64,000 nucleotides of DNA from Erysipelothrix rhusiopathiae (GTDB lineage Bacteria; Bacillota_I; Bacilli_A; Erysipelotrichales; Erysipelotrichaceae). The DNA is taken from positions 124,001-188,000 of the forward strand of contig NZ_LR134439.1 in assembly GCF_900637845.1 (NCBI RefSeq), in the 5' to 3' direction. A program made the translations under genes and the position numbers. Position 1 is the first letter of the stretch. Each line of letters begins with the position of its first letter. The notes beneath the pieces are model-generated. The model saw only the letters and a list, made by a program, of their open reading frames with translations. It did not search any database and had not been told where the DNA came from. This document shows, in pieces, positions 1 through 8,250 of this stretch.

Positions 1-480
1 CGTCTTTTAAAGAATAAATTAATTAAAGCAAAGGATGACTATGATTATATTATTATAGATTGTCCACCATCATTAGGTTTGTTAAATACAAATGCATTGA
101 CGGCTGCGGATTCAGTCATAATACCGGTTCAATGTGAGTATTATGCACTTGAAGGGTTAACACAATTGTTATCCACAATCCGGCTTGTACAAAAGCTGTT
201 TAATCCAGATTTAAAAATAGAAGGCGTTTTACTTACGATGTTTGATGTTCGTACTCGTTTGAGTGTTGAGGTTCAACAAGAAGTTCGTAAATATTTTAAA
301 GAACGTGTCTATAAGAGTAATATCCCTAGAAATGTTAAGTTGTCAGAAGCTCCTTCTCGTGGAAACTCAATCTTCGAATATGATTTAAAATCGGAAGGCG
401 CTAAAGCATACGCATCTCTAGCGAAAGAAGTCTTATCATATAATAAGAAACGGAGTGACTCGAATGGCAGAGAAAGATAG
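1..480 (+). CDS. parA: ParA/Soj chromosome-partitioning ATPase, 3' part
   Basis: The reading frame is open from the first base, so this is the C-terminal part of a gene that begins outside the window. The translation has the ParA Walker B-type segment ([12 protein letters not shown] near residues 15-26) and the following region with VPVQ-like [13 protein letters not shown]. ParA ATPases bind DNA non-specifically and, with ParB bound near the origin, segregate chromosomes. The Walker A motif lies upstream of the window. The stop overlaps the start of parB, which supports a parAB operon. The end [18 protein letters not shown] is typical of Soj proteins. The protein is soluble, with no membrane segment. 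Confidence 0.95.
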   Translation, partial: RLLKNKLIKAKDDYDYIIIDCPPSLGLLNTNALTAADSVIIPVQCEYYALEGLTQLLSTIRLVQKLFNPDLKIEGVLLTMFDVRTRLSVEVQQEVRKYFKERVYKSNIPRNVKLSEAPSRGNSIFEYDLKSEGAKAYASLAKEVLSYNKKRSDSNGRER

Positions 481-1333
481 TAATCGTTTAGGTCGTGGAC
501 TGGGTGCAATTTTTGGTGATGATGTATCTTCAGTACTTGAGGATATTCAACAAGGCAATAATGATGAATTTACGGGTGTTAAAACAAGCCTTAAAGTCAA
601 AGATATTCGCACAAATCCATACCAACCGCGTCGACATTTTGACGAGGATAAATTAGAAGAATTATCACAATCAATTTCAACACATGGTTTGTTTACACCG
701 ATTTTAGTTCGTGAAACGAATAAGGGATACGAACTTGTAGCTGGAGAACGTCGTTTACGTGCTACCAAACGCGCAAATATCGAAGAAATCGCAGCGATCG
801 TTGTGGATTTTGATGATTCACAGATGATGGAAATTGCGATTATCGAGAACGTTCAACGTGAAGATTTAAATGTAATTGAAGAGGCGATGGGATATAGTTC
901 ATTAATTGATCGTTTAGGTTTAACTCAAGAAGAAGTTGCGAAACGAGTAAGTAAATCCCGTAGTCATATTACAAACTTATTACGTTTATTAAGACTTCCA
1001 AAATCTGTACAAGAAATGGTCAGCGATAACAAACTCACAATGGGTCATGTGCGCCCACTTGTCACAATCGAAGATCCAAAAGAAATTGAACGCATTGCGG
1101 AAGAAATTTTAAGTAAGAAGTTATCGGTACGGGAAGCAGAACGTCTCATCAATAAAGAAGATGTGAAACCTGTTGAACCGAAGTTACGTAATAAAGATTA
1201 TGATTATGCACAATCATTATTCGAACGACGCTTACAAACACGCGTTAATATCGCGAATAATAAAGTGATGATTTCGTTTGATGACGACGAAGATTTAAAT
1301 CGTATTTTAGAGTTGCTTGATATTATTGAGTAA
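464..1333 (+). CDS. parB: ParB/Spo0J chromosome-partitioning protein
   Basis: This 289-residue protein is the centromere-binding CTPase partner of ParA. It opens with the Spo0J-like LGRGLGAIF segment, has the ParB nucleotide-binding signature GERRLRATK near residue 94, and the [13 protein letters not shown] box. A helix-turn-helix follows at about 157-180 ([20 protein letters not shown]), then a C-terminal dimerisation domain. I chose ATG 464 because a GGAG lies eight bases upstream at 452-455; a GTG at 455 would overlap that site. The gene overlaps the parA end by 17 bases and is followed by an intrinsic terminator. I found no exact parS palindrome in this window. Confidence 0.95.
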   Translation: MAEKDSNRLGRGLGAIFGDDVSSVLEDIQQGNNDEFTGVKTSLKVKDIRTNPYQPRRHFDEDKLEELSQSISTHGLFTPILVRETNKGYELVAGERRLRATKRANIEEIAAIVVDFDDSQMMEIAIIENVQREDLNVIEEAMGYSSLIDRLGLTQEEVAKRVSKSRSHITNLLRLLRLPKSVQEMVSDNKLTMGHVRPLVTIEDPKEIERIAEEILSKKLSVREAERLINKEDVKPVEPKLRNKDYDYAQSLFERRLQTRVNIANNKVMISFDDDEDLNRILELLDIIE

Positions 1334-1354
1334 GGACGCCAAAGCGTCCTTTTT
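1333..1354 (+). terminator. Intrinsic terminator after parB
   Basis: AGGACGC and GCGTCCT arms with a CAAA loop are followed by a T run. It ends the parAB transcript. Confidence 0.85.
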
Positions 1355-1421
1355 CTATCTTTCATAGTAATTTCTCATATCGCTAAAATGATAATGATAT
1401 TGTAACGTTAGAGGTGAAATT

Positions 1422-1937
1422 ATGAAACAAGAGCGACAAACAGAACTAAAAAAATCCAATAAAAGGAATCAACGTTTAATAAAAATTGCAGTCGTACTAA
1501 TGTTAATGGTAATTGGGCTTTTGGTCTATCAAAAATCACAAACTCAAGACCAAGAAGTCAAAGATGATACCTTAGTTCGAGATGTATCGATCTTAGTAGA
1601 AACGTTTAGTGATACACTTAATGAGAATGCAGAAGAATTCTACCAAAATCTCGTAAAAACAGATACAATTCGATCATTTCGTCTGAACCCTTTAGATATG
1701 TGTGTTGGTGGAAATCAAAGTGTTCAAGCAAGAATTTATGTCGTAAATATTGAGGAAGAAAATCCTGAAACAAAGAATATAGAATATAAACCTGAGTATT
1801 TGATTTCAGGAGCGACAGAAATTATATATGATAATAAAGAAGTAAAAGGGTATAGACTATGGATTGATCGTTCACCGACCATTGAGGGAATTCATGAGCT
1901 GGTTAAAACGAATCAACTTGATTGCTATATTCCTTAA
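1422..1937 (+). CDS. Membrane-anchored protein of unknown function
   Basis: I do not recognise this 171-residue protein. It has a basic, lysine- and arginine-rich N-terminus (about 1-22), one hydrophobic segment (about 23-40, IKIAVVLMLMVIGLLVY) and an acidic, soluble C-terminal part. This topology suggests a short cytoplasmic tail and an external domain. Two cysteines lie in the outer part (MCVGG near 98 and the penultimate region LDCYIP), which could form a disulfide; that is inference. GAGGTGA precedes the ATG. The gene sits between the parB terminator and a nucleoside hydrolase gene 20 bases downstream, so it is probably cotranscribed with it. Confidence 0.7.
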   Translation: MKQERQTELKKSNKRNQRLIKIAVVLMLMVIGLLVYQKSQTQDQEVKDDTLVRDVSILVETFSDTLNENAEEFYQNLVKTDTIRSFRLNPLDMCVGGNQSVQARIYVVNIEEENPETKNIEYKPEYLISGATEIIYDNKEVKGYRLWIDRSPTIEGIHELVKTNQLDCYIP

Positions 1938-1957
1938 AATAGAATAGAGGGGATTTT

Positions 1958-2902
1958 ATGAAGTATATTTTAGATGTGGATACAGGTATTGATGATACGT
2001 TTTCAATTGTATATATGTGTGCGCAAAAAGAATTGAGTTTAATTGGAATTACCACGGTTTATGGAAATATTGATGTGGAAGGAGCAACACAGAATACACT
2101 AGACCTTCTCCATTACTTTAATCAAAATCATATTCCTGTATATCAAGGATGCACGCATGCTCGTAGGGACAATACTTATGAACATCTTGCTGGTGGGATT
2201 AGATTTCATGGTAAAAATGGAATTGGAAATGCTGTTTTAACCCAATCTCCTAACATGAAAGTTACAAAACATGCAGTTGATTTTCTTATTGAGTCTGCGG
2301 AAAAGTATGGTAAAGAACTTGTGATTATCGCATCAGGTCCTCTTACAAACCTCGCTAAAGCAATTGAGAGAAATCCTAATGCTATGGCTGGAATCGGTAA
2401 TCTTGTCTTAATGGGAGGAGCATTTAGTGTTCCAGGTAATGTAAGTAAGTTTGCGGAAGCAAACATTGCTCAAGATGATTTAAGCAGTAAGATTGTTCTC
2501 GGAAGTTCAACACCGATTACAATGATTGGCTTGGATGTTACGACTCGGGCAATCATTACCAAAGAGGATGTAGCCCACTGGAAGTCATCAGCGCCCGAGC
2601 TTTATCAAATTGTCCTTTATTACCTCGACGCATATAAAGATGCGTATCCGTTGTGGGATGGCTGCGCATTACATGATCCACTTGCGGTTTTTGCGGCACT
2701 TAATCCTAACTTAATCACAGGACCTCACGTTAATCTGGACGTCCTCACAGATCAAGAGCAAAAAGGGCGCACGATTCTTAATGTAGACGCTTATCGTGAA
2801 GGCAAATCCCCCAACGTAAAAGTTGCGCTTGATGCAGATATTGAGGGTTTTAAGAAGTCTTTACTTGGTGATATCGATGCCCTTATAGCACGTATATCGT
2901 GA
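1958..2902 (+). CDS. Inosine-uridine-preferring nucleoside hydrolase
   Basis: This 314-residue enzyme belongs to the IunH/RihA-type nucleoside hydrolases, which split ribonucleosides into ribose and free base for salvage. The N-terminal calcium-binding aspartate cluster is present as DVDTGIDD at residues 6-13. The block VLMGGAF near 152 and the late active-site histidine segment HDPLAVF near 239 are also visible. Length matches the family (about 310-320). A GAGGGG ribosome site precedes the ATG. It is followed by the Sir2 gene after 25 bases. Base preference cannot be decided from sequence. Confidence 0.9.
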   Translation: MKYILDVDTGIDDTFSIVYMCAQKELSLIGITTVYGNIDVEGATQNTLDLLHYFNQNHIPVYQGCTHARRDNTYEHLAGGIRFHGKNGIGNAVLTQSPNMKVTKHAVDFLIESAEKYGKELVIIASGPLTNLAKAIERNPNAMAGIGNLVLMGGAFSVPGNVSKFAEANIAQDDLSSKIVLGSSTPITMIGLDVTTRAIITKEDVAHWKSSAPELYQIVLYYLDAYKDAYPLWDGCALHDPLAVFAALNPNLITGPHVNLDVLTDQEQKGRTILNVDAYREGKSPNVKVALDADIEGFKKSLLGDIDALIARIS

Positions 2903-2927
2903 TACAATGGCATAAAGGAGTGGTTTT

Positions 2928-3479
2928 ATGATTTTAGCGTTTACAGGTGCCGGAATTAGTAAGGCATCGGGAATAAGTACATTTATGGAACAACCTGAAG
3001 TTCGGGATCGATTGCATCGAAGTTTTGCGACACAACATCCCGAAGCATACCGAGAAACAATAGCAGAATTGTGTTACATCATTCAAAAGGCAGAACCGAA
3101 TGACGCTCATCGGGCCCTTTCGGAATATAACATTCCAATTATCACGATGAATATCGATGGTTTACATGAAAAAGCAGGCAGTTCCCCCATTGCTTTACAC
3201 GGATCAATGCCAAATGAGAATGAGCTCGCTTATGCGGATCAACTTTTCAATAAGCCGGTATTATATGGAGATCCTGCTCCAAGTTATCGACGCGCCTATG
3301 AAAAAGTAGATTCATTAAAAGAGGGGGACATTTTACTTGTTATTGGTGCATCACGATTTACTGCGGTCGCAACAGATTTACGCGAAATTGCGTATGCGAA
3401 TGGTGTGGAGATCATAGAGATTCAAGAGAATGCTGTTGAGCAAGTTCGAGAAACACTTGAATCTATAATTAACGATTAA
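2928..3479 (+). CDS. Minimal Sir2-family (sirtuin-like) NAD-binding protein
   Basis: At 183 residues this is much shorter than usual sirtuins (about 230-300). The NAD-binding motif GAGISKASGIS is at 7-17. TMNIDGLHEKAG (near 75) corresponds to the TQNIDGLHxxAG motif, and LHGS (near 91) supplies the catalytic histidine. A GAS motif (near 139) replaces GTS. The four zinc-binding cysteines that normally lie between the HG and GTS motifs are absent; the only cysteine is near residue 42. The family removes acyl groups from lysines or transfers ADP-ribose, using NAD. AAGGAGTGG precedes the ATG. The enzymatic activity of this short form is uncertain. Confidence 0.8.
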   Translation: MILAFTGAGISKASGISTFMEQPEVRDRLHRSFATQHPEAYRETIAELCYIIQKAEPNDAHRALSEYNIPIITMNIDGLHEKAGSSPIALHGSMPNENELAYADQLFNKPVLYGDPAPSYRRAYEKVDSLKEGDILLVIGASRFTAVATDLREIAYANGVEIIEIQENAVEQVRETLESIIND

Positions 3480-3480
3480 A

Positions 3481-3512
3481 AAGAGAATTCATTGCGCATT
3501 CTCTTTTTTTTA
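3481..3512 (+). terminator. Intrinsic terminator after the Sir2 gene
   Basis: The arms AAGAGAAT and ATTCTCTT enclose a nine-base loop and are followed by a T run. The mnmE -35 hexamer lies in the loop. Confidence 0.85.
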
Positions 3513-3527
3513 CCTATAATATGCGTA
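3492..3527 (+). promoter_or_regulatory. mnmE promoter giving a probable leaderless transcript
   Basis: TTGCGC at 3492-3497, a 17-base spacer and TATAAT at 3515-3520 form a good vegetative promoter. With a six-base discriminator the transcript would begin at 3527, the A of the mnmE ATG. There is no ribosome-binding sequence upstream. Confidence 0.7.
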
Positions 3528-4861
3528 TGATAACAGATACAATAGTAGCAATTATAACGGCGCTACAAGAAAGTGCCATCAATGTTTTAAGAATTAGTGG
3601 TGTGGATGCCATCGATATCGTGAATCAAATATTTTCACGCGATTTAGAGCATGTGGATTCGCATACAGTTCATTACGGTCATATTATTGACCCCGTGAAC
3701 AAACAAGTTGTTGATGAGGTTCTCGTCAGTGTTTTTAGAGCGCCTCGAACTTACACCCGTGAAGATGTAGTTGAAATTAGTTGTCACGGTGGTGTATTGG
3801 TGACAAAGAAAGTTTTAAGTTTATGTTTATCAGTTGGAGCACGTATGGCTGAACCGGGAGAGTACACACAGCGTGCATTCCTTAATGGACGCATTGACCT
3901 GTCTCAAGCAGAATCGGTGATGGAATTGATTCAAGCTCCAAATGAATTTGCGCAAGAACTTGCAATTTCGGGTGTTCAAGGGAATGTTCGTAAATTAATT
4001 GAACCCTTTCTCGAACGTCTAATTCAGATGATCGCAAATATCGAGGTTAATATTGATTATCCCGAATATGATGATGTTGAAGTGCTTACAGAAGCTGTGA
4101 TTTTACCCGAGGCGAAGCGGTTTTTAGAAGATCTAGGTAAAATTCTTAAAGAATCACAGAGTGGTCGAATCATGAAAGAAGGCGTTAAGACTGTTATACT
4201 GGGTAAACCTAACGTTGGGAAATCAAGTATTCTTAATGTTCTCCTTGAAGAAGATAAAGCAATCGTAACGGAGATCGCAGGAACGACACGAGATTTAGTC
4301 GAAGGATGGATTCGATTAGAGAATGTAGCCCTTCACTTAATTGATACAGCAGGTTTGCGTGATACCGGAGACCGAATTGAACAAATCGGGATTGAAAAAA
4401 GTCGAAAAGCACTCGAATCTGCAGAACTTGTAATTGTGGTTTTCGATGCATCACAAGCTCGTGATCAAGAAGATATTGATTTATTAGAAGCAACAAAACA
4501 TAAAGAACGCATTATTGTTTACAATAAAAAAGATCTCGTTAATCGAGAACCGGATGGTTTATACGTAAGTGCTTTAGAAGGTGATGTGCATGAACTTGTG
4601 GACGAAATCAATAAGCGTTATGTTGAACATACCAAAGCATTAACAAAGCCTACTTTATCCAATGAACGTCATATTGCACAGGTACAAAAAAGTTACCTCG
4701 CAATGCAACGTGCACTGGAAGCATTGGAGTTTGGAATGGAACTCGATTTGGTAACTATTGATTTAAATGAGTCTTATGTAGAACTCGCTTCAATTATTAA
4801 ACCGAAAAAAGATATTAATGTGCTGGATGAAATCTTTGCACGTTTCTGTCTGGGAAAATAA
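3527..4861 (+). CDS. mnmE: tRNA uridine-34 modification GTPase MnmE (TrmE)
   Basis: MnmE, with MnmG, installs the cm(n)m group on U34 of tRNAs reading split codon boxes. This 444-residue protein has the N-terminal folate-binding domain (ISCHGG, PGEYTQRAFLNGRIDLSQAE). It also has a G domain with GKPNVGKSS near 225, the AGTTRD switch, DTAGLRDT and NKKD, and the C-terminal FCLGK corresponding to the essential CIGK motif. I place the start at ATG 3527 (MITDTIVAI); the ATG at 3521 would lie between the -10 box and the predicted transcription start. mnmG is not in the window, so the usual mnmE-mnmG pairing is broken here. Confidence 0.95.
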   Translation: MITDTIVAIITALQESAINVLRISGVDAIDIVNQIFSRDLEHVDSHTVHYGHIIDPVNKQVVDEVLVSVFRAPRTYTREDVVEISCHGGVLVTKKVLSLCLSVGARMAEPGEYTQRAFLNGRIDLSQAESVMELIQAPNEFAQELAISGVQGNVRKLIEPFLERLIQMIANIEVNIDYPEYDDVEVLTEAVILPEAKRFLEDLGKILKESQSGRIMKEGVKTVILGKPNVGKSSILNVLLEEDKAIVTEIAGTTRDLVEGWIRLENVALHLIDTAGLRDTGDRIEQIGIEKSRKALESAELVIVVFDASQARDQEDIDLLEATKHKERIIVYNKKDLVNREPDGLYVSALEGDVHELVDEINKRYVEHTKALTKPTLSNERHIAQVQKSYLAMQRALEALEFGMELDLVTIDLNESYVELASIIKPKKDINVLDEIFARFCLGK

Positions 4862-4866
4862 ATTTT

Positions 4867-4885
4867 GGCTCCTATGGGAGCCTTT
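4867..4885 (+). terminator. Weak hairpin between mnmE and tatD
   Basis: GGCTCC and GGAGCC arms with a TATG loop are followed by only three T residues. It may attenuate rather than fully terminate. Confidence 0.5.
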
Positions 4886-4910
4886 CGTATCGTCAATAAG
4901 GAGTAAGAAA

Positions 4911-5696
4911 ATGGAATATGGTTGGATTGACTCGCATGCACACATTGCATCAGAAGGTTTAGTTGAATCTTTTGATGAATTGGTGTCCAATGCGAAAAGT
5001 GAAGGCATTGATAAGATATGCATTATTTGTGGATCGTTAAAAGAAATAGAAGATGCGCTGGAAAAGACTAAATCAGACACAGATATGTTTGATCTAGCAA
5101 TTGGTATTCACCCTTGTGATGTGAAAGATGCACATGAAGGTGATCTTGAAAAGATGATGGCATATCTTGAACATCCTCAAGTTGTTTGTGTTGGTGAGAT
5201 TGGTCTTGATTATTATTGGGATGATTCTAATCGTGAGGTACAAAAGGCCGTCTTTAAGCGACAAATTGAGATTGCGAATGAATTCGGTAAACCGGTCGCA
5301 ATTCATGTTCGTAATGGAGAACTGAATGCTATGGAAGATGTTCTTCAAATTCTTGAGTCTCATCCTGCAACAGCATCAGGAATTGTACATTGTTATAGTG
5401 ATACGGTAGAGAATGCGAAACGTCTTTTTGAATTAGGCTTTTATATTGGTGTAGGAGGCATTCTTACGTTTAAAAATGGTCAAAACGTCCGGGATGTATT
5501 AAACATCGCACCTATTGACCGTATTTTAACGGAAACAGATTCTCCGTATCTAGCGCCAGTACCCAAACGGGGTAAACGAAACGAACCTGCTTTTGTACGG
5601 TATACGGGCGAGAAAATTGGTGAATTGAAAGATTTAACTCCACAACAAGTTAAGTCCCAAATCCACCAAAATTATAAGACACTCTTCAAACGTTAA
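4911..5696 (+). CDS. tatD: TatD-family metal-dependent DNase
   Basis: This 261-residue TIM-barrel hydrolase has the TatD metal site: DSHAHI at the N-terminus, GEIGLDYYW near 92, HVRNG near 132 and a late ETDSPYLAPVP segment near 208. The family are 3'-5' exonucleases or deoxyribonucleases acting on damaged DNA. Start ATG 4911 has AAGGAG seven bases upstream and gives the standard family N-terminus. In Bacillus the homologue yabD lies upstream of yabE-rnmV-ksgA. Here the metNIQ, aldH and queT genes separate it from that set. Confidence 0.93.
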   Translation: MEYGWIDSHAHIASEGLVESFDELVSNAKSEGIDKICIICGSLKEIEDALEKTKSDTDMFDLAIGIHPCDVKDAHEGDLEKMMAYLEHPQVVCVGEIGLDYYWDDSNREVQKAVFKRQIEIANEFGKPVAIHVRNGELNAMEDVLQILESHPATASGIVHCYSDTVENAKRLFELGFYIGVGGILTFKNGQNVRDVLNIAPIDRILTETDSPYLAPVPKRGKRNEPAFVRYTGEKIGELKDLTPQQVKSQIHQNYKTLFKR

Positions 5697-5724
5697 AAAG
5701 AATCCCTCGGGATTCTTTTTAACG
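5691..5724. terminator. Perfect bidirectional terminator, tatD / metQ
   Basis: Two perfectly complementary 16-base arms (CGTTAAAAAGAATCCC and its complement) enclose TC. The A and T tracts make it a terminator for both the plus-strand tatD transcript and the minus-strand metNIQ operon. Confidence 0.9.
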
Positions 5725-5725
5725 T

Positions 5726-6514
5726 TTAAAACACAGGTACTGAAGCACCGCTTGTTTCTTCAATAATTAATGCTTTCACTGCATCCGTTTGATACAGTTC
5801 CACAATTCGTTTTAGATCTTTACGATCTTTATCTTCAGTTCGAATTGCAATGAGATTTACATAGTCGGCATTTTCTTCCGTTAACGTTTCTAGTTTAATG
5901 GCATCTTGACTTGGGGTAAAGCCAGCATCGACCGCAATCCCGGAGTTAATCGCTGCAAGTGGTACCTCTGCAAGTGCACCGGGAAGGTTGGATGCCTCGA
6001 GTTCAAAAATATCAAAGTTATGTGGGTTTTCAACGATATCTTTCTTATCTGGAAGCTTCGCATCATTTAATTTCAAAAGACCGTGAGTTTGAAGTAATTG
6101 TAATGCACGAGCCCCATTTGTTCGATCGCTTGGAATCGCAATCTTGTCACCATCCTTCAATTCAGATAAGTCTTTAATTGATCGTGAATAAAGTCCCAGT
6201 GGTGAATAGAATGTATCTGCAACTGCAGTGAGTTCGTAACCATTTTGTTGACTCTCATCATCTAAGTAAATATGATGTTGGAACGCATTCATATCAATTT
6301 CTTTTGAGTTTAAAGCTGCATTAGGTTGTGGATAGTCTGAGAAATAAACCAGTTCGACGTTTATACCTTCTTGAGCTGCTTGCTCCACAACATAGTTCCA
6401 GCTTTTTGTTTGGTCACCACCATGGAGACCGACGCGTACAACGTTTTCTTTAGACTTTGAGCCGCAACCGACTAATGTTAATAATGTTATAAATAATATA
6501 AGTGTTTTTTTCAT
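5726..6514 (-). CDS. metQ: MetQ/NlpA-family ABC substrate-binding lipoprotein
   Basis: This 262-residue protein begins with a lipoprotein signal ending in the lipobox LVGC, with the lipidated cysteine at 17. The mature part matches NlpA-type receptors: RVGLHGGDQTKSWNYV, NAALNSKEIDMNAFQHHIYLD, and a late YVNLIAIRTEDKD. These capture methionine, or sometimes other amino acids, outside the membrane and deliver them to MetNI. The start is the ATG with AAGGAG upstream; longer versions would put the signal peptide inside the protein. It is the last gene of the M20-metN-metI-metQ operon. The real substrate is open, because the operon T-box does not show an obvious Met specifier. Confidence 0.9.
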   Translation of the reverse strand: MKKTLILFITLLTLVGCGSKSKENVVRVGLHGGDQTKSWNYVVEQAAQEGINVELVYFSDYPQPNAALNSKEIDMNAFQHHIYLDDESQQNGYELTAVADTFYSPLGLYSRSIKDLSELKDGDKIAIPSDRTNGARALQLLQTHGLLKLNDAKLPDKKDIVENPHNFDIFELEASNLPGALAEVPLAAINSGIAVDAGFTPSQDAIKLETLTEENADYVNLIAIRTEDKDRKDLKRIVELYQTDAVKALIIEETSGASVPVF

Positions 6515-6524
6515 AATGTTCTCC

Positions 6525-7196
6525 TTAATGTGTTGTTTTCTTAATAATAAAATTACCAAGGCTTTGTATGATTGATACAAAAACTAGAATTACGAGGACT
6601 GCTACAATTGATATATCGGTATTGTATTTGTTATGACCATAACGAATAACGTAGTCGCCCAATCCACCGCCACCTACTACGCCTCCAAGTGTCGTAAGAC
6701 CAAGAAGACTAATCAGTGTGATTGTGGTGGAACGGACAAGAGAGGGGATGCTTTCGCGTAGATAGACTCTGATGACAATTTGGAAGGTAGAAAGACCCAT
6801 AGATTGTGCGGCTTCGATGAGTCCACGATCTATTTCAGATAAACTTAAATCGACTTGTCGTACGAAGAAAGGTGTACATCCTACTACAAGTGGGAAGATG
6901 GTGCCTTCGACACCAATAGCCGTACTTGAAACAATTTTCGTAATTGGAATGAGTGCCGTAAGTAAAATCACGAAAGGTATCGATCTAAAAATATTTACAC
7001 AAGTATCAAGTACGTGATAGATTACAGAATTCGGTTTGAGTCCATCCTCCCGTGTTAATACGAGAATAACACCAAAGAATAGACCTGCAATTATGGAATA
7101 AATCCCTGCTTTGGTAAGCATATAAAGTGTCTGTTGGATGCTTTCTATAAATTCTGGCCAATATTGTATTAGATTGGGTATTAGGCTATTTACCAT
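6525..7196 (-). CDS. metI: MetI-type ABC permease
   Basis: This 223-residue integral membrane protein has about five to six hydrophobic segments. The permease coupling loop EAAQSMGLSTFQIVIRVYLRESIPSLVRS contacts the ATPase; the segment GVVGGGGLGDYVIRYG is typical of MetI. GGAGGT lies nine bases before the chosen ATG; an in-frame TTG six bases earlier would be too close to it. The gene overlaps the metN stop by 11 bases, indicating translational coupling. It forms the membrane channel of the MetNIQ-like importer. Confidence 0.92.
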   Translation of the reverse strand: MVNSLIPNLIQYWPEFIESIQQTLYMLTKAGIYSIIAGLFFGVILVLTREDGLKPNSVIYHVLDTCVNIFRSIPFVILLTALIPITKIVSSTAIGVEGTIFPLVVGCTPFFVRQVDLSLSEIDRGLIEAAQSMGLSTFQIVIRVYLRESIPSLVRSTTITLISLLGLTTLGGVVGGGGLGDYVIRYGHNKYNTDISIVAVLVILVFVSIIQSLGNFIIKKTTH

Positions 7197-8250
7197 TTTC
7201 AATTACCTCCACATTAATATTACGTTGACGTAAATTATCCAATGCTTCACATTTACGTAATCCTGATAGAATGATGAGCATTGTACCCACGATTTCGTTT
7301 TGAACAATCTCAACATTCGCATGAATAATGCTTGCACTAACGTTGTATTGTTGTGATATCTCAGAAATAACAGATTCGCGCGTATTTGAACCAATAAAAT
7401 CAATTCTTACGAGACTTTGATCATCTTTTAAATCTAAAATATCTGGATTCGTTTTAAAGAGATCGATGGTTTCAAGCGTATTTGTAGTTGTATCCACAAA
7501 GTCTTTCGTGATTTGTGCAGTTGGATTTGCGAATATTTCTTTAACAGAATTCACTTCTTTAACTTCACCATCCTCCATAACCGCAACGCGATCACAGATG
7601 TCTTTTACCACATCCATTTCATGGGTAATAATCACAATCGTTATACCTAAGTCTGTATTTACTTTTTTTAACAGTTTTAAGATTGTTTTTGTAGTTTGTG
7701 GATCAAGAGCACTTGTTGCTTCATCACACAGAAGGATATCTGGGTCATTGGCGAGAGCACGGGCAATTCCTACGCGTTGCTTTTGGCCGCCCGATAATTG
7801 ACTGGGGTAAGCATTTGCTTTGTCTTGAAGGCCGACAAGCTCTAAGAGGTCCGTAACTTTTTTAGTTAAGACTTCTTTCGAAAGTTTTTGATCTTTAAGT
7901 GGGAATGCGATATTTTGGAAGACGGTTCGTGATTTCATAAGATTAAACTGTTGGAAAATCATGCCGATTTTTTTTCGTTGTTTTCGTAATTGTTGAGACT
8001 GATGATGTCGGTTTTGGAAACTTACTTTAGATAGATCTGGATTTAGTTGTGTTCCATTTACAATAACATTTCCTGATGTTGGAACTTCAAGCAAATTGAT
8101 ACAACGCACAAGGGTACTTTTTCCGGCACCACTAAATCCAATTACACCGAATACTTCACCTTTTTGGATATCAAGTGAAACATTTTTAAGTGCATGAACG
8201 GCTTTATCATTTGTATAAAAAGTTTTATTTATATTTTGGAGTTTGATCAT
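7186..8250 (-). CDS. metN: MetN-type ABC transporter ATPase with NIL domain
   Basis: This 354-residue ATPase has Walker A GFSGAGKST near 37, Q-loop FQQFNL, the signature LSGGQKQR near 160, Walker B ILLCDEATSALD and switch histidine ITHE. The C-terminal part (about 270-350) resembles the NIL domain, a ferredoxin-like module that binds the transported amino acid and inhibits the transporter. MIKLQNINKTF is the typical MetN start, with AAAGGA upstream. It overlaps the end of the M20 gene by 26 bases. Confidence 0.93.
   Translation of the reverse strand: MIKLQNINKTFYTNDKAVHALKNVSLDIQKGEVFGVIGFSGAGKSTLVRCINLLEVPTSGNVIVNGTQLNPDLSKVSFQNRHHQSQQLRKQRKKIGMIFQQFNLMKSRTVFQNIAFPLKDQKLSKEVLTKKVTDLLELVGLQDKANAYPSQLSGGQKQRVGIARALANDPDILLCDEATSALDPQTTKTILKLLKKVNTDLGITIVIITHEMDVVKDICDRVAVMEDGEVKEVNSVKEIFANPTAQITKDFVDTTTNTLETIDLFKTNPDILDLKDDQSLVRIDFIGSNTRESVISEISQQYNVSASIIHANVEIVQNEIVGTMLIILSGLRKCEALDNLRQRNINVEVIENGK

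Noticed and set aside
3521-3523. ATG 3521 as the mnmE start
   Set aside because: It falls between the -10 box and the predicted transcription start and gives two extra residues absent from the family.
1-5000. parS centromere sites expected beside parAB
   Set aside because: I found no exact match to the 16-base parS palindrome by eye. Imperfect TTTCACG-like pieces occur, but none is palindromic.
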